Shown: piece by piece, positions 9,508 through 18,017 of the stretch | Numbering within the stretch: the stretch's first letter is position 1 | Layout: every line of letters begins with the position of its first letter | From: Klebsiella pneumoniae | Lineage (GTDB): Bacteria; Pseudomonadota; Gammaproteobacteria; Pseudomonadales; Pseudohongiellaceae | Assembly: GCA_945869725.1 (NCBI GenBank) | Contig: CAMBPO010000004.1 | Coordinates: forward strand, 18,801-82,800 | Reading direction: 5' to 3' | Length of the DNA stretch: 64,000 nucleotides | Notes under the pieces: model-generated | Databases searched by the model: none | Told to the model about the DNA's origin: nothing | The model's input: the letters and a program-made list of their open reading frames with translations, nothing else | Translations under genes and position numbers: made by a program

Positions 9508-9550
9508 TTTTCTTATTTCCTGAGGCAACGCCTGTTTCCTGGGCCAACAC

Positions 9551-10246
9551 CTATTCCCGAGCCAACGCCAGCCTCACCGCCTGCTGCGCGTGGATGGCCG
9601 TCGTATCAAAAAGGGCAACCGGGGTATCTGACTGCTGAACCAGCAGGGCAATCTCGGTGCAACCCAGAATAACCGCCTCAGCACCCTGCAGTTGAAGCCG
9701 GTGAATGATATCAAGATACCGAGCCCGCGAGTCTGCCTTGATTACACCAAGGCACAGCTCCTCGTAAATCACCCGGTTTACACGATCGCGATCGGCCTGG
9801 TCGGGCACAACAACTGCAATTCCGCGGGCAATCAAGCGATCTTTGTAAAATGCCTGCTCCATGGTAAAGCGTGTGCCCAGCAAACCGACCTGCTTTACAC
9901 CCTGAGCAATCAGTTCATCCGCGGTTGCGTCTGCAATATGCAAAATCGGCATGCTGATTCCGGCCGCAATAGCCGGTACCACTTTGTGCATGGTGTTGGT
10001 ACAGATCACCAGAAAGTCCGCGCCGGCACGCTCGACTGCACTTGCTGCAGCCGCCAACAGTTGCCCGGCCTTATCCCAGTCACCCCGCACCTGCAAGGCT
10101 TCGATTTCTGCAAAATCAACGCTGTACAACACTATTTTTGCCGAGTGCAGCCCGCCGAGCTGCTCGCGCACCGCCTCATTGATTGCCCGGTAATAACTCT
10201 GCGTCGACTCCCAGCTCATGCCTCCTAACAGGCCAATGGTCTTCAT
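9551..10246 (-). CDS. Aspartate/glutamate racemase family protein
   Basis: A 231-aa cofactor-independent amino-acid racemase. It starts MKTIGLLGGMSWEST, as in the YgeA/aspartate racemase group, and has both catalytic cysteines: CTNTMHK (about residue 82) and LGCTEIALL (about 195). These enzymes interconvert L and D forms by a two-base mechanism with the paired thiols. Its ATG overlaps the stop of the upstream hot-dog gene by four bases (10243-10246). Substrate (Asp, Glu or another amino acid) cannot be read from the sequence. Confidence 0.88.
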   Translation of the reverse strand: MKTIGLLGGMSWESTQSYYRAINEAVREQLGGLHSAKIVLYSVDFAEIEALQVRGDWDKAGQLLAAAASAVERAGADFLVICTNTMHKVVPAIAAGISMPILHIADATADELIAQGVKQVGLLGTRFTMEQAFYKDRLIARGIAVVVPDQADRDRVNRVIYEELCLGVIKADSRARYLDIIHRLQLQGAEAVILGCTEIALLVQQSDTPVALFDTTAIHAQQAVRLALARE

Positions 10247-11085
10247 GAGTGACTGCCCGGCAGCCGGAGCCGGTAAATCGCCCGCTGCGTAATTGAGCAG
10301 ACAGCCGTGTGGTTGTCCGCTCTGAACAGGTTAAATTCGCAATCCGCGAACTCGTGTCCCTTTTTTTCGAATAATTGAGTAATTTTCATTTCACTGATCA
10401 ACTCGGTACCCAAGGCAAGCGGCTGGTAGTTTTGTGACCAGGTTTCCATGTGAATCCACGGATTGATATGCGCGATCGCCGCAAAATGCCGGTTTGCACA
10501 GCCCAATAAAAACGCCATATTGGCAAAGCCTCCAGTGCCCGCGGCAGCATCGGTTCTGAGCAGCGCAGGCATGTGTTGCTGCTGCCGCAGATAACCTGCC
10601 ATTTCATGATCCGCTGACCACAGGTATCTGACCGCTGCGCAGCCTTCAGTGCGCAGCGCCTCCATCAAAGCGCGACTGACCTCGGGAGCTTTAAAATCTG
10701 CCCTGATCAGCGTATCACCGCGCATCTGCGGCGCCTCAGGCAGACGATCCGGCAGGCCCACCTCCGCCACTGCGCACAGTCGCCCGTCACTGAGCAATTC
10801 AGCTGTGTACGCATCAGCCTGAGGGGTGACATGAACATCAAAGCTCATCTGATCATACAGGGGAGACTTGATTGACACATGTGCACTGCCGCGCTCCAGC
10901 CACAGCAGGCCCCATGCCTGCACCGCAGGATGTAACAGATAACTCGACACCGTGACCCCCGGCACCAGTGCCCCCGTAAACCCGTACGCCTTGGCAAGTG
11001 CATCGGAATGAATGCGATTGTCTGAATCGGGTATTTGATTAAATGCTTCGCCAGACCAGCTGACGGGAGGTTCACTTCGGGGCAT
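10243..11085 (-). CDS. Hot-dog-fold protein, MaoC-dehydratase-like
   Basis: A 280-aa protein. The segment DNRIHSDALAKAYGFTGALVPGVTV resembles the hydratase motif of MaoC-like (R)-enoyl-CoA hydratases, with Asn/Asp-x-x-His and the following A-x-x-x-GF. A second, weaker hot-dog-like half ends in IYRLRLPG. Function as an acyl-CoA hydratase or thioesterase is inference. The longest frame starts at TTG 11100; ATG 11085 is preferred. The four-base overlap with the racemase gene downstream says the two are one operon, a pairing I cannot explain from known pathways. Confidence 0.6.
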   Translation of the reverse strand: MPRSEPPVSWSGEAFNQIPDSDNRIHSDALAKAYGFTGALVPGVTVSSYLLHPAVQAWGLLWLERGSAHVSIKSPLYDQMSFDVHVTPQADAYTAELLSDGRLCAVAEVGLPDRLPEAPQMRGDTLIRADFKAPEVSRALMEALRTEGCAAVRYLWSADHEMAGYLRQQQHMPALLRTDAAAGTGGFANMAFLLGCANRHFAAIAHINPWIHMETWSQNYQPLALGTELISEMKITQLFEKKGHEFADCEFNLFRADNHTAVCSITQRAIYRLRLPGSHS

Positions 11086-11112
11086 AAGGTCAATTTCCAA
11101 AAGGGGTGGTTG

Positions 11113-11592
11113 TCAGGGATTGCCTGTATTTTTCACGTACGCCGCCTGCGCGGTGACATAGCGGACAAAACCAGGATCCTCGCCTTTGAGCAGGCGCGGC
11201 AGAAATGAACAAAAGTCTTCATTCGCGCACCAGTCCTGAATATAGTCCTCCCAGGAATTCCAGCGACGCTTCTGTTTGGGAGTCATTTTCTCTTCATACA
11301 GCAGCAGGTAAGCCCGCTCAAACAGTGACATCAACATACTGAAAATAATCAGTTGGCGCTCAATCTGTTCATCGCTGAGCGAGGGCGTTGCGTCCTTGGA
11401 GAACAGCCGCAGATCCGGATTCTCCAGAGCAACCTTCAGGAAATCCTGATAGTTATCAGATAACAGTTGATAAACCTCTTCTTCTTCGTTCTCACGTTCT
11501 TTTTGCTGTTCAAACAAAAATACCGCGATGGCCAGTGGCAAACCAATCACTGTGACCACATAACTCATCATTTCCCAGATTTCGATACTCAT
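11113..11592 (-). CDS. Membrane-anchored protein of unknown function
   Basis: A 159-aa protein that I do not recognise. One hydrophobic helix near the N-terminus (about residues 9-28) is followed by a highly charged segment, FEQQKERENEEEEVYQLL, and a soluble region rich in Trp, Phe and acid residues (WNSWEDYIQDWCANEDF). It looks like a cytosolic domain held to the inner membrane. It lies upstream of the hot-dog/racemase pair on the same strand with a 27-base gap, and divergent from the class II aldolase gene. Confidence 0.6.
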   Translation of the reverse strand: MSIEIWEMMSYVVTVIGLPLAIAVFLFEQQKERENEEEEVYQLLSDNYQDFLKVALENPDLRLFSKDATPSLSDEQIERQLIIFSMLMSLFERAYLLLYEEKMTPKQKRRWNSWEDYIQDWCANEDFCSFLPRLLKGEDPGFVRYVTAQAAYVKNTGNP

Positions 11593-11717
11593 TACCCGCT
11601 ACTCTGGCGCGACTCTGTTTGGCAATATACAAACATGCCCAACGCTCCACAAGTTGAAACAAGTGGCGGGGCAGGTAACAATGACGCCTTATCACCACGA
11701 ACGCTACCGGAGCCAAC

Positions 11718-12485
11718 ATGACTGCCAAAATCCAGATGCACGCAGATGCCCGTCCTGACCATATCGACCCTGAAGAGTGGCAAATTCGCATCGATCTGGC
11801 GGCAGCCTACCGACTGGTGGCTCACTTTGGCTGGGATGACTTGATTTTTACGCATCTGTCCGCACGATTGCCAGGGGCTGATCATCGTTTTCTGATAAAC
11901 CCCTATGGCATGATGTTCCATGAAATCACGGCGTCGTCTCTGGTGAAAGTCGATCAGGCCGGTAATATCGTGGCCGACAACGGCTATCGCATCAATCCGG
12001 CCGGATTCACTATCCACAGCGCCATTCATATGGCCAAGGAAGACGCCGGCAGTGTCATGCATCTACATAATCATGCCGGCACCGCCGTCTCTGCACAAAA
12101 AGATGGACTGCTGCCCATCACCCAGACCGCCATGCTTGTCTATCCGCGCATCGCCTATCATGAATACGAAGGGGTGGCACTTGATCTGGACGAGCGCGAG
12201 CGTATTGTGAAAGATCTGGGCGACAAGGATGTGATGATCCTGCGCAATCACGGCACGCTGACCTTGGGCACGACGGTGGCCGAAGCCTTTACGCTGATGT
12301 ACTTCCTGGAAAACGCCTGTGAAAAGCAGATCAAAGCGCAGGCCGGTGGAGCCTTGCACTTCCCTTCCGCACAGGCGCTTGAAACCACTCGCCAGCAATC
12401 GGGCATGTTGCCAAAAGTGGCGCCGCTGGTGTGGCCGGGACTGATACGGATGCTGGATGCCAAAGACTCAAGCTACCGGACCTGA
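11718..12485 (+). CDS. Class II aldolase/adducin family protein
   Basis: A 255-aa zinc-aldolase-fold protein. Visible: LIFTHLSARLPG, then VMHLHNHAGTAVS with the HxH zinc pair, and LRNHGTLTLGTTVAEAF carrying the third His. Members include fuculose-phosphate aldolase and many uncharacterised adducin-like proteins; the set here is closest to the latter group, so the substrate is open. GGAG lies 6 bases before the ATG. It is a single gene between two reverse-strand genes. Confidence 0.85.
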   Translation: MTAKIQMHADARPDHIDPEEWQIRIDLAAAYRLVAHFGWDDLIFTHLSARLPGADHRFLINPYGMMFHEITASSLVKVDQAGNIVADNGYRINPAGFTIHSAIHMAKEDAGSVMHLHNHAGTAVSAQKDGLLPITQTAMLVYPRIAYHEYEGVALDLDERERIVKDLGDKDVMILRNHGTLTLGTTVAEAFTLMYFLENACEKQIKAQAGGALHFPSAQALETTRQQSGMLPKVAPLVWPGLIRMLDAKDSSYRT

Positions 12486-12501
12486 GCCACACAAGGCCGG
12501 G

Positions 12502-13503
12502 TCAGCGCATGCGCGCCAGCTCGGCCTCGGCAGCGATATATCCAAACGCGGACCACGAGCGGCCGACCAGAACCCTTTCAAATATCTGCTGGGCCATCTG
12601 TGTATCGCCATTGACCAGATACCAGTTACCCACACCGTATCCTTGCGTGGCGATACTCAGATCATCGGCAGTGGTGGCATTAAGCAATCTATCGGGGGAC
12701 TCCAGTCCCTTGTACATCAGCATCCGCCGCAGGTAGGAGTCGTTTTCAATAATGTCCATCTCCGGGTTAATCATGTCCAGCAGGGCAGTGGCTTCTTCTG
12801 TTCGGCCCAGTCGCATCAGTGACATCCAGTACCAGTCTGCGGTGGCGACAATCGAATCATCATTATCGGAGACCTGCAGGCACTCTTCATAGGCGCGCAG
12901 TGCACTTTCAAAGTCGCCTTTTAAGTAATACGCCAGCCCCAGGTGGTACCAGACGTTGAACTGCAAGGTGCTGCGGGGGATATTCTGAGGATTTGGCGCA
13001 CCGTCAGGCTCGACCTCATCTGGCTGGCCAGCAAACAGTGCGGCCGCGTTTTCAAAATCCGCGATCGCTGCATCAAAGTTGCGGACTGTCACGTAACGGT
13101 GACCACGATGCCGGTAAAAGCGGGCATCTTCGGGAAATTTTTCAATCCCTTGCGCAAAGGTGTTGATGGCATCCTGGTACTGCCAAAGGTAGGCCTGTCG
13201 TCTACCCACCCATATCAGTGCGTCGGCGCTGTCCGGGTTGGCGGCCCATTGTGCCTGCGCCTCGGCCAGGTCGGCCTCGAGCTGCCCACGGTTCGGGAAA
13301 TCCATCTGACGTATCAACGAGGTGCCCAGTAACGAGCGCGCCTCCACAATCTCCGCCGCTGCTGGCTGTTGCGGTGCTGTGACGTCAGCAGGCGCCTGTT
13401 GTGCAGGCACACTGTCAGTGTCAGGCCCGGAAGTACCCTGTTCGCTGCCACCACACGCAATGAGGGTGCTAGCAAACAGAATCAGTGGAATAAATCGCCT
13501 CAT
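12502..13503 (-). CDS. Tetratricopeptide-repeat lipoprotein
   Basis: A 333-aa predicted lipoprotein. The signal peptide MRRFIPLILFASTLIAC ends in a lipobox Cys at residue 17, followed by a low-complexity Pro/Gln/Ala linker to about residue 50. TPR-like helical repeats follow: ADALIWVGRRQAYLWQYQDA, ARFYRHRGHRYVTVRNFDAA and YHLGLAYYLKGDFESALRAY. TPR proteins act as binding scaffolds; no enzyme motif is visible. AAGGAG stands 8 bases before ATG 13503, which rules out the longer frame to 13683. The downstream redoxin gene product may share the envelope with it. Confidence 0.75.
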   Translation of the reverse strand: MRRFIPLILFASTLIACGGSEQGTSGPDTDSVPAQQAPADVTAPQQPAAAEIVEARSLLGTSLIRQMDFPNRGQLEADLAEAQAQWAANPDSADALIWVGRRQAYLWQYQDAINTFAQGIEKFPEDARFYRHRGHRYVTVRNFDAAIADFENAAALFAGQPDEVEPDGAPNPQNIPRSTLQFNVWYHLGLAYYLKGDFESALRAYEECLQVSDNDDSIVATADWYWMSLMRLGRTEEATALLDMINPEMDIIENDSYLRRMLMYKGLESPDRLLNATTADDLSIATQGYGVGNWYLVNGDTQMAQQIFERVLVGRSWSAFGYIAAEAELARMR

Positions 13504-13555
13504 GATTGGGTCTCCTTTTTTGTGCAATTTTTCAACACCAACGCGCCCTCGTGCG

Positions 13556-14122
13556 TCAGAGCCCAGAGGCAGCTTCCAGTACCAGACTAAAATCGGGGCG
13601 CATCCGATAATCCTGTTCTGCAAATTTAAAGCGGATGATTCCATCGGCGCTGACCAAGAAAATGCCTGGTTCCGGAATACCATAGGCGCGCTGACCGGGT
13701 TGGTATTGCTGATTCAATATGCCCAGCGCAGACACATGTTTAACATCTTCGTCGCGCAACATCGGAAAATTCACTGAGTAGTCCTCTTCAGCGGCTTTCA
13801 GGATCTCCAGCGAGTCATAAGTCATCGTTGCAACAGAGATACCCATGGCTGCAAATTCGGGCGCCACTTCAACCATTTGCTGCAACTGCGCGATGCAGTA
13901 AGGGCACCAGTCGAACGAACGGCTGAGCACCAGCACCAAGCCTTTTTCACCGGTCAGCTCTGCCAGTGTTTTGGCGTTTCCATTTTGATCAGGTGCATCG
14001 ATGGGCACAATGACATCACCAACCTCAAAGTCAGGCGCCCATACCCAGTCCTGGGCTGATGCAACTGTGTTGCCAGTAGTCCACAACATTAACACCAACA
14101 CCAACGCAGACCCTTTTTTCAT
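13556..14122 (-). CDS. Exported thiol redoxin, AhpC/TSA-like
   Basis: A 188-aa thioredoxin-fold protein with a signal peptide (residues 1-23, ending ASAQ). The redox motif is FDWCPYCIAQL; a CPYC pair in a peroxiredoxin-like AhpC/TSA scaffold suggests a periplasmic thiol-disulfide or peroxide-handling protein. Later VSALGILNQQY and GIPEPGIFLVSADGII match peroxiredoxin-like strands. It lies just upstream of the TPR lipoprotein on the same strand. Whether it oxidises, reduces or detoxifies is not visible. Confidence 0.75.
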   Translation of the reverse strand: MKKGSALVLVLMLWTTGNTVASAQDWVWAPDFEVGDVIVPIDAPDQNGNAKTLAELTGEKGLVLVLSRSFDWCPYCIAQLQQMVEVAPEFAAMGISVATMTYDSLEILKAAEEDYSVNFPMLRDEDVKHVSALGILNQQYQPGQRAYGIPEPGIFLVSADGIIRFKFAEQDYRMRPDFSLVLEAASGL

Positions 14123-14151
14123 GACTCACCTCTTCGGCAGAACATCAGGCT

Positions 14152-16737
14152 TCAGGGCTTACTTTTGACAGGCGCGCGGCGCTTGCCCTTATCTTTGTCT
14201 GCGCGCACTTTTGGGCCGCCGCGTTTTTTGTCCTTTGCTGCTTTGTCAGAATCCGTTGATTTGGCGGGCCTATCTTCAAATGAGCGTGGTGCAAACGTTG
14301 GCTCGGTAAACGCCTCCCGCGGGGGACTTCTGCGTGGAGCGGCCGTTGTACTGCGCGGTTTGCGCTCGTAGGAGCCTGAGTCACGCGGACTATCTGCGCG
14401 CGCAGCATAACGTGGTCTCTCGCTGTTGCCGTCCGCGCGTGACGCTGGAGCCTGATCGGTCAAAGCCTGACGACGCGTTGTAAATCCACCATCAGAATTT
14501 GTATAACGCGGCGGGCGCGCTGATGTTGACGCCGGGCGCGCAGAAGAGGCGCGGAAGCCCTCTCTTGGCGCTCGGTCGGATGACGGGCGTGCCGGGGAAG
14601 AACGCTCTGCGGACCCACGATCTGAGCCGGTCCGGCCAGAGGATGGACGCTCCGATGAGGATCGATCGTAAGATGGACGCTCTGAGGACGACCGGTCATA
14701 AGAAGGACGATCGGACGCTGCACGGTCAGATGCTGGCCTGGCAGGGGATGGACGATCGCGTGAAAAGCGTTCCGGTGCCGGGCGCTCACTGCGTTCCCGA
14801 TCCGATGATGGCCGCGGTGCCCTCGGGCCCCGTGGCGACGTCCTCGCCTCTTCAGCCGCTTCCTGCTTGCTCATTTTTTCGATGGCCAGAGGCTGGTTAC
14901 ATACCCGGGTACGAGACAAGGTTTTGAAGACGTCTTCAGGCATGCCTTCTGGCAAATCAATCGTGGTATAGGCGTCATAGATATTGATGCGGCCGATATA
15001 GCGCCCTTCAATGCCGCCTTCGTTGGCGATCGCGCCGACAATTTCGCGGGGCGTGACACCATGCTCGTGTCCGACCTGGATGCGGAAACGCTCCATGGCG
15101 ACATCTTCACCGTCTTCAGTCTGCGTGCGCGCACGCGGTTTACGTGGCTTGTCTTCGCGATCCGCTATGGCAAATTCTTCGGCAAAAATGTCCTCTTGAG
15201 TCAACCGTGGATGTGCATCATGCATCGGCGGCTTGCTGCGTGCTGGACGCGGCGCGGGCTGCTCTTCTGCCTCTAGGGACTCTGATACCTCGCGGCGGGG
15301 CGCGCGGACCTTGGCTGTTGCCGGCATGGCAGCGGCCGGGTTAGCTGATGATGCACGGGCTGCTGCCGCCGGCGCTTTGCCATAACCGGATTCCAGCGGC
15401 ACAACATCTTTAACGGAAGGCTCCAGCGGCCTGTCCTTTTGCAACAGGAACGCCATCGCGGCGGAGGCATCTTCTATTGAGCATTCGTGTTCATGACAGA
15501 ACTCTGCAAGCAGCACCCGGAAAAACTCTTGGTTACCATTTTCCAGCGCGGCAGCGATGGTGTTCTTGAACTGCTGACTGCGGTGCTGAATCAACTCACT
15601 GCGCGTAGGCAACTCCATACGCTCGATTTTTTTGCGAGTGGTACGCTCAATTGATTGCAGCATACGCTGTTCACGCGGAGCAACAAACAGGATGGCTTTG
15701 CCACTTCGGCCGGCACGGCCTGTGCGGCCGATACGATGCACATAGGCTTCGTTGTCGTACGGAATATCGTAGTTCACTACATGGCTGATACGTTCAACAT
15801 CCAGACCGCGCGCGGCGACATCGGTGGCTACCACTATATCCAGCTGACCGTTCTTAAGTTGCTCGATCGTGCGGATACGTAACTGCTGATTCATGTCGCC
15901 GTTGAGCGCGGCGGCCGAGAACCCCCGGGCGCTGAGCTTGTCTGCCAATTCCTGCGTACTGTTTTTGGTGCGCACAAAAATTAGCATGCCATCAAATTCT
16001 TCAACTTCCAGCATTCGCGTCAGAGCATCCAGCTTGTTGGTGCCCTGCACCAGCCAGTACAACTGCTCGATATCAGCGTTAGTGCTGGTGGCGGTCTTGA
16101 TTTTGACCTCAATGGGGTTGCGCAGATATTTTTCTGCCACATGACGAATCTGGGCCGGCATGGTTGCCGAGAACAGCGCAACCTGACGATCTGATGATGT
16201 TTGTTGCAGGATCAGTTCGACGTCGTCGATAAATCCCATGCGCAACATCTCATCGGCCTCATCAAGCACCAGTGTTTTGATGGTGCTCAGATTAAGGGAG
16301 CGCCGATTCAGGTGGTCAAGCAAGCGGCCCGGAGTGCCCACAACAACATGAACGCCCCGTCGCAAGGCCTGCAGTTGGCGCCCCATTTCCTGCCCGCCGT
16401 AGACCGGCAGTACGTGGAAACCGCGGATGCCTTCCGCATAGGTCTGGAATGCCTCGGCTACCTGGATAGCGAGCTCTCGGGTAGGGCACAGCACTAGGGC
16501 TTGGGTATTGGGATTGTTGACATCAATTTTCGCCAGAATAGGCAGTGCAAAGGCCGCGGTTTTACCGGTTCCTGTTTGCGCCATACCAACGATGTCATGA
16601 CCATCAAGCAGCGCCGGAATTGTTTCCTGTTGGATGGGCGAAGGTTTTTCGTAGCCTACCTTGGACAAGGTTTCTAACAGGAAAGCGGGAAGATTGAGCT
16701 CAGCGAAACTGAGATCCGGTGTGGAAATCGTCGACAT
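14152..16737 (-). CDS. deaD: ATP-dependent DEAD-box RNA helicase DeaD/CsdA
   Basis: An 861-aa RNA helicase for ribosome assembly and RNA turnover, often cold-induced. In order: Q motif (GYEKPSPIQQETIP), motif I AQTGTGKT (53-60), PTRELAIQ, DEAD in LVLDEADEML, SAT in LFSATMP, and HRIGRTGRAGRSG. A DbpA/DeaD-type RNA-binding domain (VTPREIVGAIANEGGIEGRY, then IDLPEGMP) follows at about 560-640. The last 220 residues are disordered, with near-repeats of RPSYDRSSSE type and alternating Ser/Arg/Pro. ATG 16737 starts the conserved MSTISTPDLSFAEL; the frame to 16851 has no support. Confidence 0.92.
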   Translation of the reverse strand: MSTISTPDLSFAELNLPAFLLETLSKVGYEKPSPIQQETIPALLDGHDIVGMAQTGTGKTAAFALPILAKIDVNNPNTQALVLCPTRELAIQVAEAFQTYAEGIRGFHVLPVYGGQEMGRQLQALRRGVHVVVGTPGRLLDHLNRRSLNLSTIKTLVLDEADEMLRMGFIDDVELILQQTSSDRQVALFSATMPAQIRHVAEKYLRNPIEVKIKTATSTNADIEQLYWLVQGTNKLDALTRMLEVEEFDGMLIFVRTKNSTQELADKLSARGFSAAALNGDMNQQLRIRTIEQLKNGQLDIVVATDVAARGLDVERISHVVNYDIPYDNEAYVHRIGRTGRAGRSGKAILFVAPREQRMLQSIERTTRKKIERMELPTRSELIQHRSQQFKNTIAAALENGNQEFFRVLLAEFCHEHECSIEDASAAMAFLLQKDRPLEPSVKDVVPLESGYGKAPAAAARASSANPAAAMPATAKVRAPRREVSESLEAEEQPAPRPARSKPPMHDAHPRLTQEDIFAEEFAIADREDKPRKPRARTQTEDGEDVAMERFRIQVGHEHGVTPREIVGAIANEGGIEGRYIGRINIYDAYTTIDLPEGMPEDVFKTLSRTRVCNQPLAIEKMSKQEAAEEARTSPRGPRAPRPSSDRERSERPAPERFSRDRPSPARPASDRAASDRPSYDRSSSERPSYDRSSSERPSSGRTGSDRGSAERSSPARPSSDRAPREGFRASSARPASTSARPPRYTNSDGGFTTRRQALTDQAPASRADGNSERPRYAARADSPRDSGSYERKPRSTTAAPRRSPPREAFTEPTFAPRSFEDRPAKSTDSDKAAKDKKRGGPKVRADKDKGKRRAPVKSKP

Positions 16738-16862
16738 AATTGTGCCTGCAGGCGCGGGGAATTCATTAAAAGGGCCGCGATTATACGCCAGAAGCCCCTG
16801 CGCGTACAGACAGAGCAGTGTCAGCAATCCCGGCTCCGAGATTACTGACATGAGTGACAGGA

Positions 16863-17927
16863 TTAACGCTGGCTATTTACAAAATTGACAGCCCTGTCCG
16901 GGAAGTCTGTAAACACGCCGTCAACACCTGCATTCACCAGAAAGAGCTCCAGCAAATGATCAAAATCGCGTGCATACGCAGGCACCTGGCCAGTATCCGC
17001 GCGGAAGGTGTAAGGGTGTATCTGTAAACCTGCCTCATGAGCATCTGCTACCAGTGTGCTGATGATTATGTTGTTGGCCGTGGAGTCTGCGCTGATGATC
17101 ATGCCTTTTTCAGGACCGATGCCATCTGCAAATTTTGCCAGCTCCTGCATGCCACCCGGGCGTAACATCCAACCGTAGTCGTCTTCGTCATCACCCATTA
17201 ACTGTACAAGCTTCAGCTCTATCCCAAGCGCCGGTTGCACCTGCTCCTTAACGCGCTTGAGCTCATCAAACTCAAAAGTCTGCACGTAAACGTTGCTGTC
17301 TTTGCTGGTATACCCAAAACGCTTCAGTTCTGTCAGCACAGCCAAACCAATGTCTTTGCCATGTTCATGATGGAATGCCGGCGACTTGAGCTCAGGGTAG
17401 ATGCCCACATCACGACCGGTTGAGCGATTTAAACCCTGGATCAGCTCCAGCTGCTCGGCAAGTGTGTGAATCTGGAAACTACCCTGCCAGAGCGGAAAGC
17501 GCTCGGGGTAGATTTGCTGTTCCTCTCCGCTATCGCTAAGCCGGTAACCCTCGGTGACTCGCAAAGTACGCAGCTCTTCCAGGGTAAAATCGATGACGTA
17601 AAAGTGGCCGTCATCGCGTGCTCGGCCCGGAAACTTGTGCCTGACATCGGAATTACGATCCAGCGTCAGGTCATGCCAGACAATCAGCTGATCGTCCTTT
17701 GTCATGACCACGTCCTGCTCCTGAAAATCGGCGCCCATGGCATAGGCCATCGCGGCTGCCTGCAAGGTATGTTCGGGCAGATAGGCACTGGCGCCCCGAT
17801 GAGCAACAACAACCTTGGTCGGGGTAGCCCCCTGCGAATAAGCTGCCTCCAAGGGCACTACAGTTCCGAGCACCAGACCCATCAGCAATACTCCGCGCAG
17901 ATTACGCTTCAAAATATGTTTAGCCAT
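16863..17927 (-). CDS. glpQ: Periplasmic glycerophosphodiester phosphodiesterase (GlpQ type)
   Basis: A 354-aa exported enzyme that splits glycerophosphodiesters to glycerol-3-phosphate and an alcohol. A signal peptide covers residues 1-33. The GDPD motif HRGASAYLPEHT gives the first catalytic His; FQEQDVVMTKDDQLIVWHD supplies the metal Glu/Asp pair and the second His; PELKS adds another metal Glu. The length and these insertions fit the GlpQ group rather than cytosolic UgpQ. It stands alone between deaD and the DUF5916 gene. Confidence 0.9.
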   Translation of the reverse strand: MAKHILKRNLRGVLLMGLVLGTVVPLEAAYSQGATPTKVVVAHRGASAYLPEHTLQAAAMAYAMGADFQEQDVVMTKDDQLIVWHDLTLDRNSDVRHKFPGRARDDGHFYVIDFTLEELRTLRVTEGYRLSDSGEEQQIYPERFPLWQGSFQIHTLAEQLELIQGLNRSTGRDVGIYPELKSPAFHHEHGKDIGLAVLTELKRFGYTSKDSNVYVQTFEFDELKRVKEQVQPALGIELKLVQLMGDDEDDYGWMLRPGGMQELAKFADGIGPEKGMIISADSTANNIIISTLVADAHEAGLQIHPYTFRADTGQVPAYARDFDHLLELFLVNAGVDGVFTDFPDRAVNFVNSQR

Positions 17928-18017
17928 CAGTGCAGTCCTTTCCAGGGAATAATCGTTGTTATGTCAGCATAAGACAGTTTTTTGTCGACACTGTGACAAT
18001 AACTGACGCCTGTTTTT

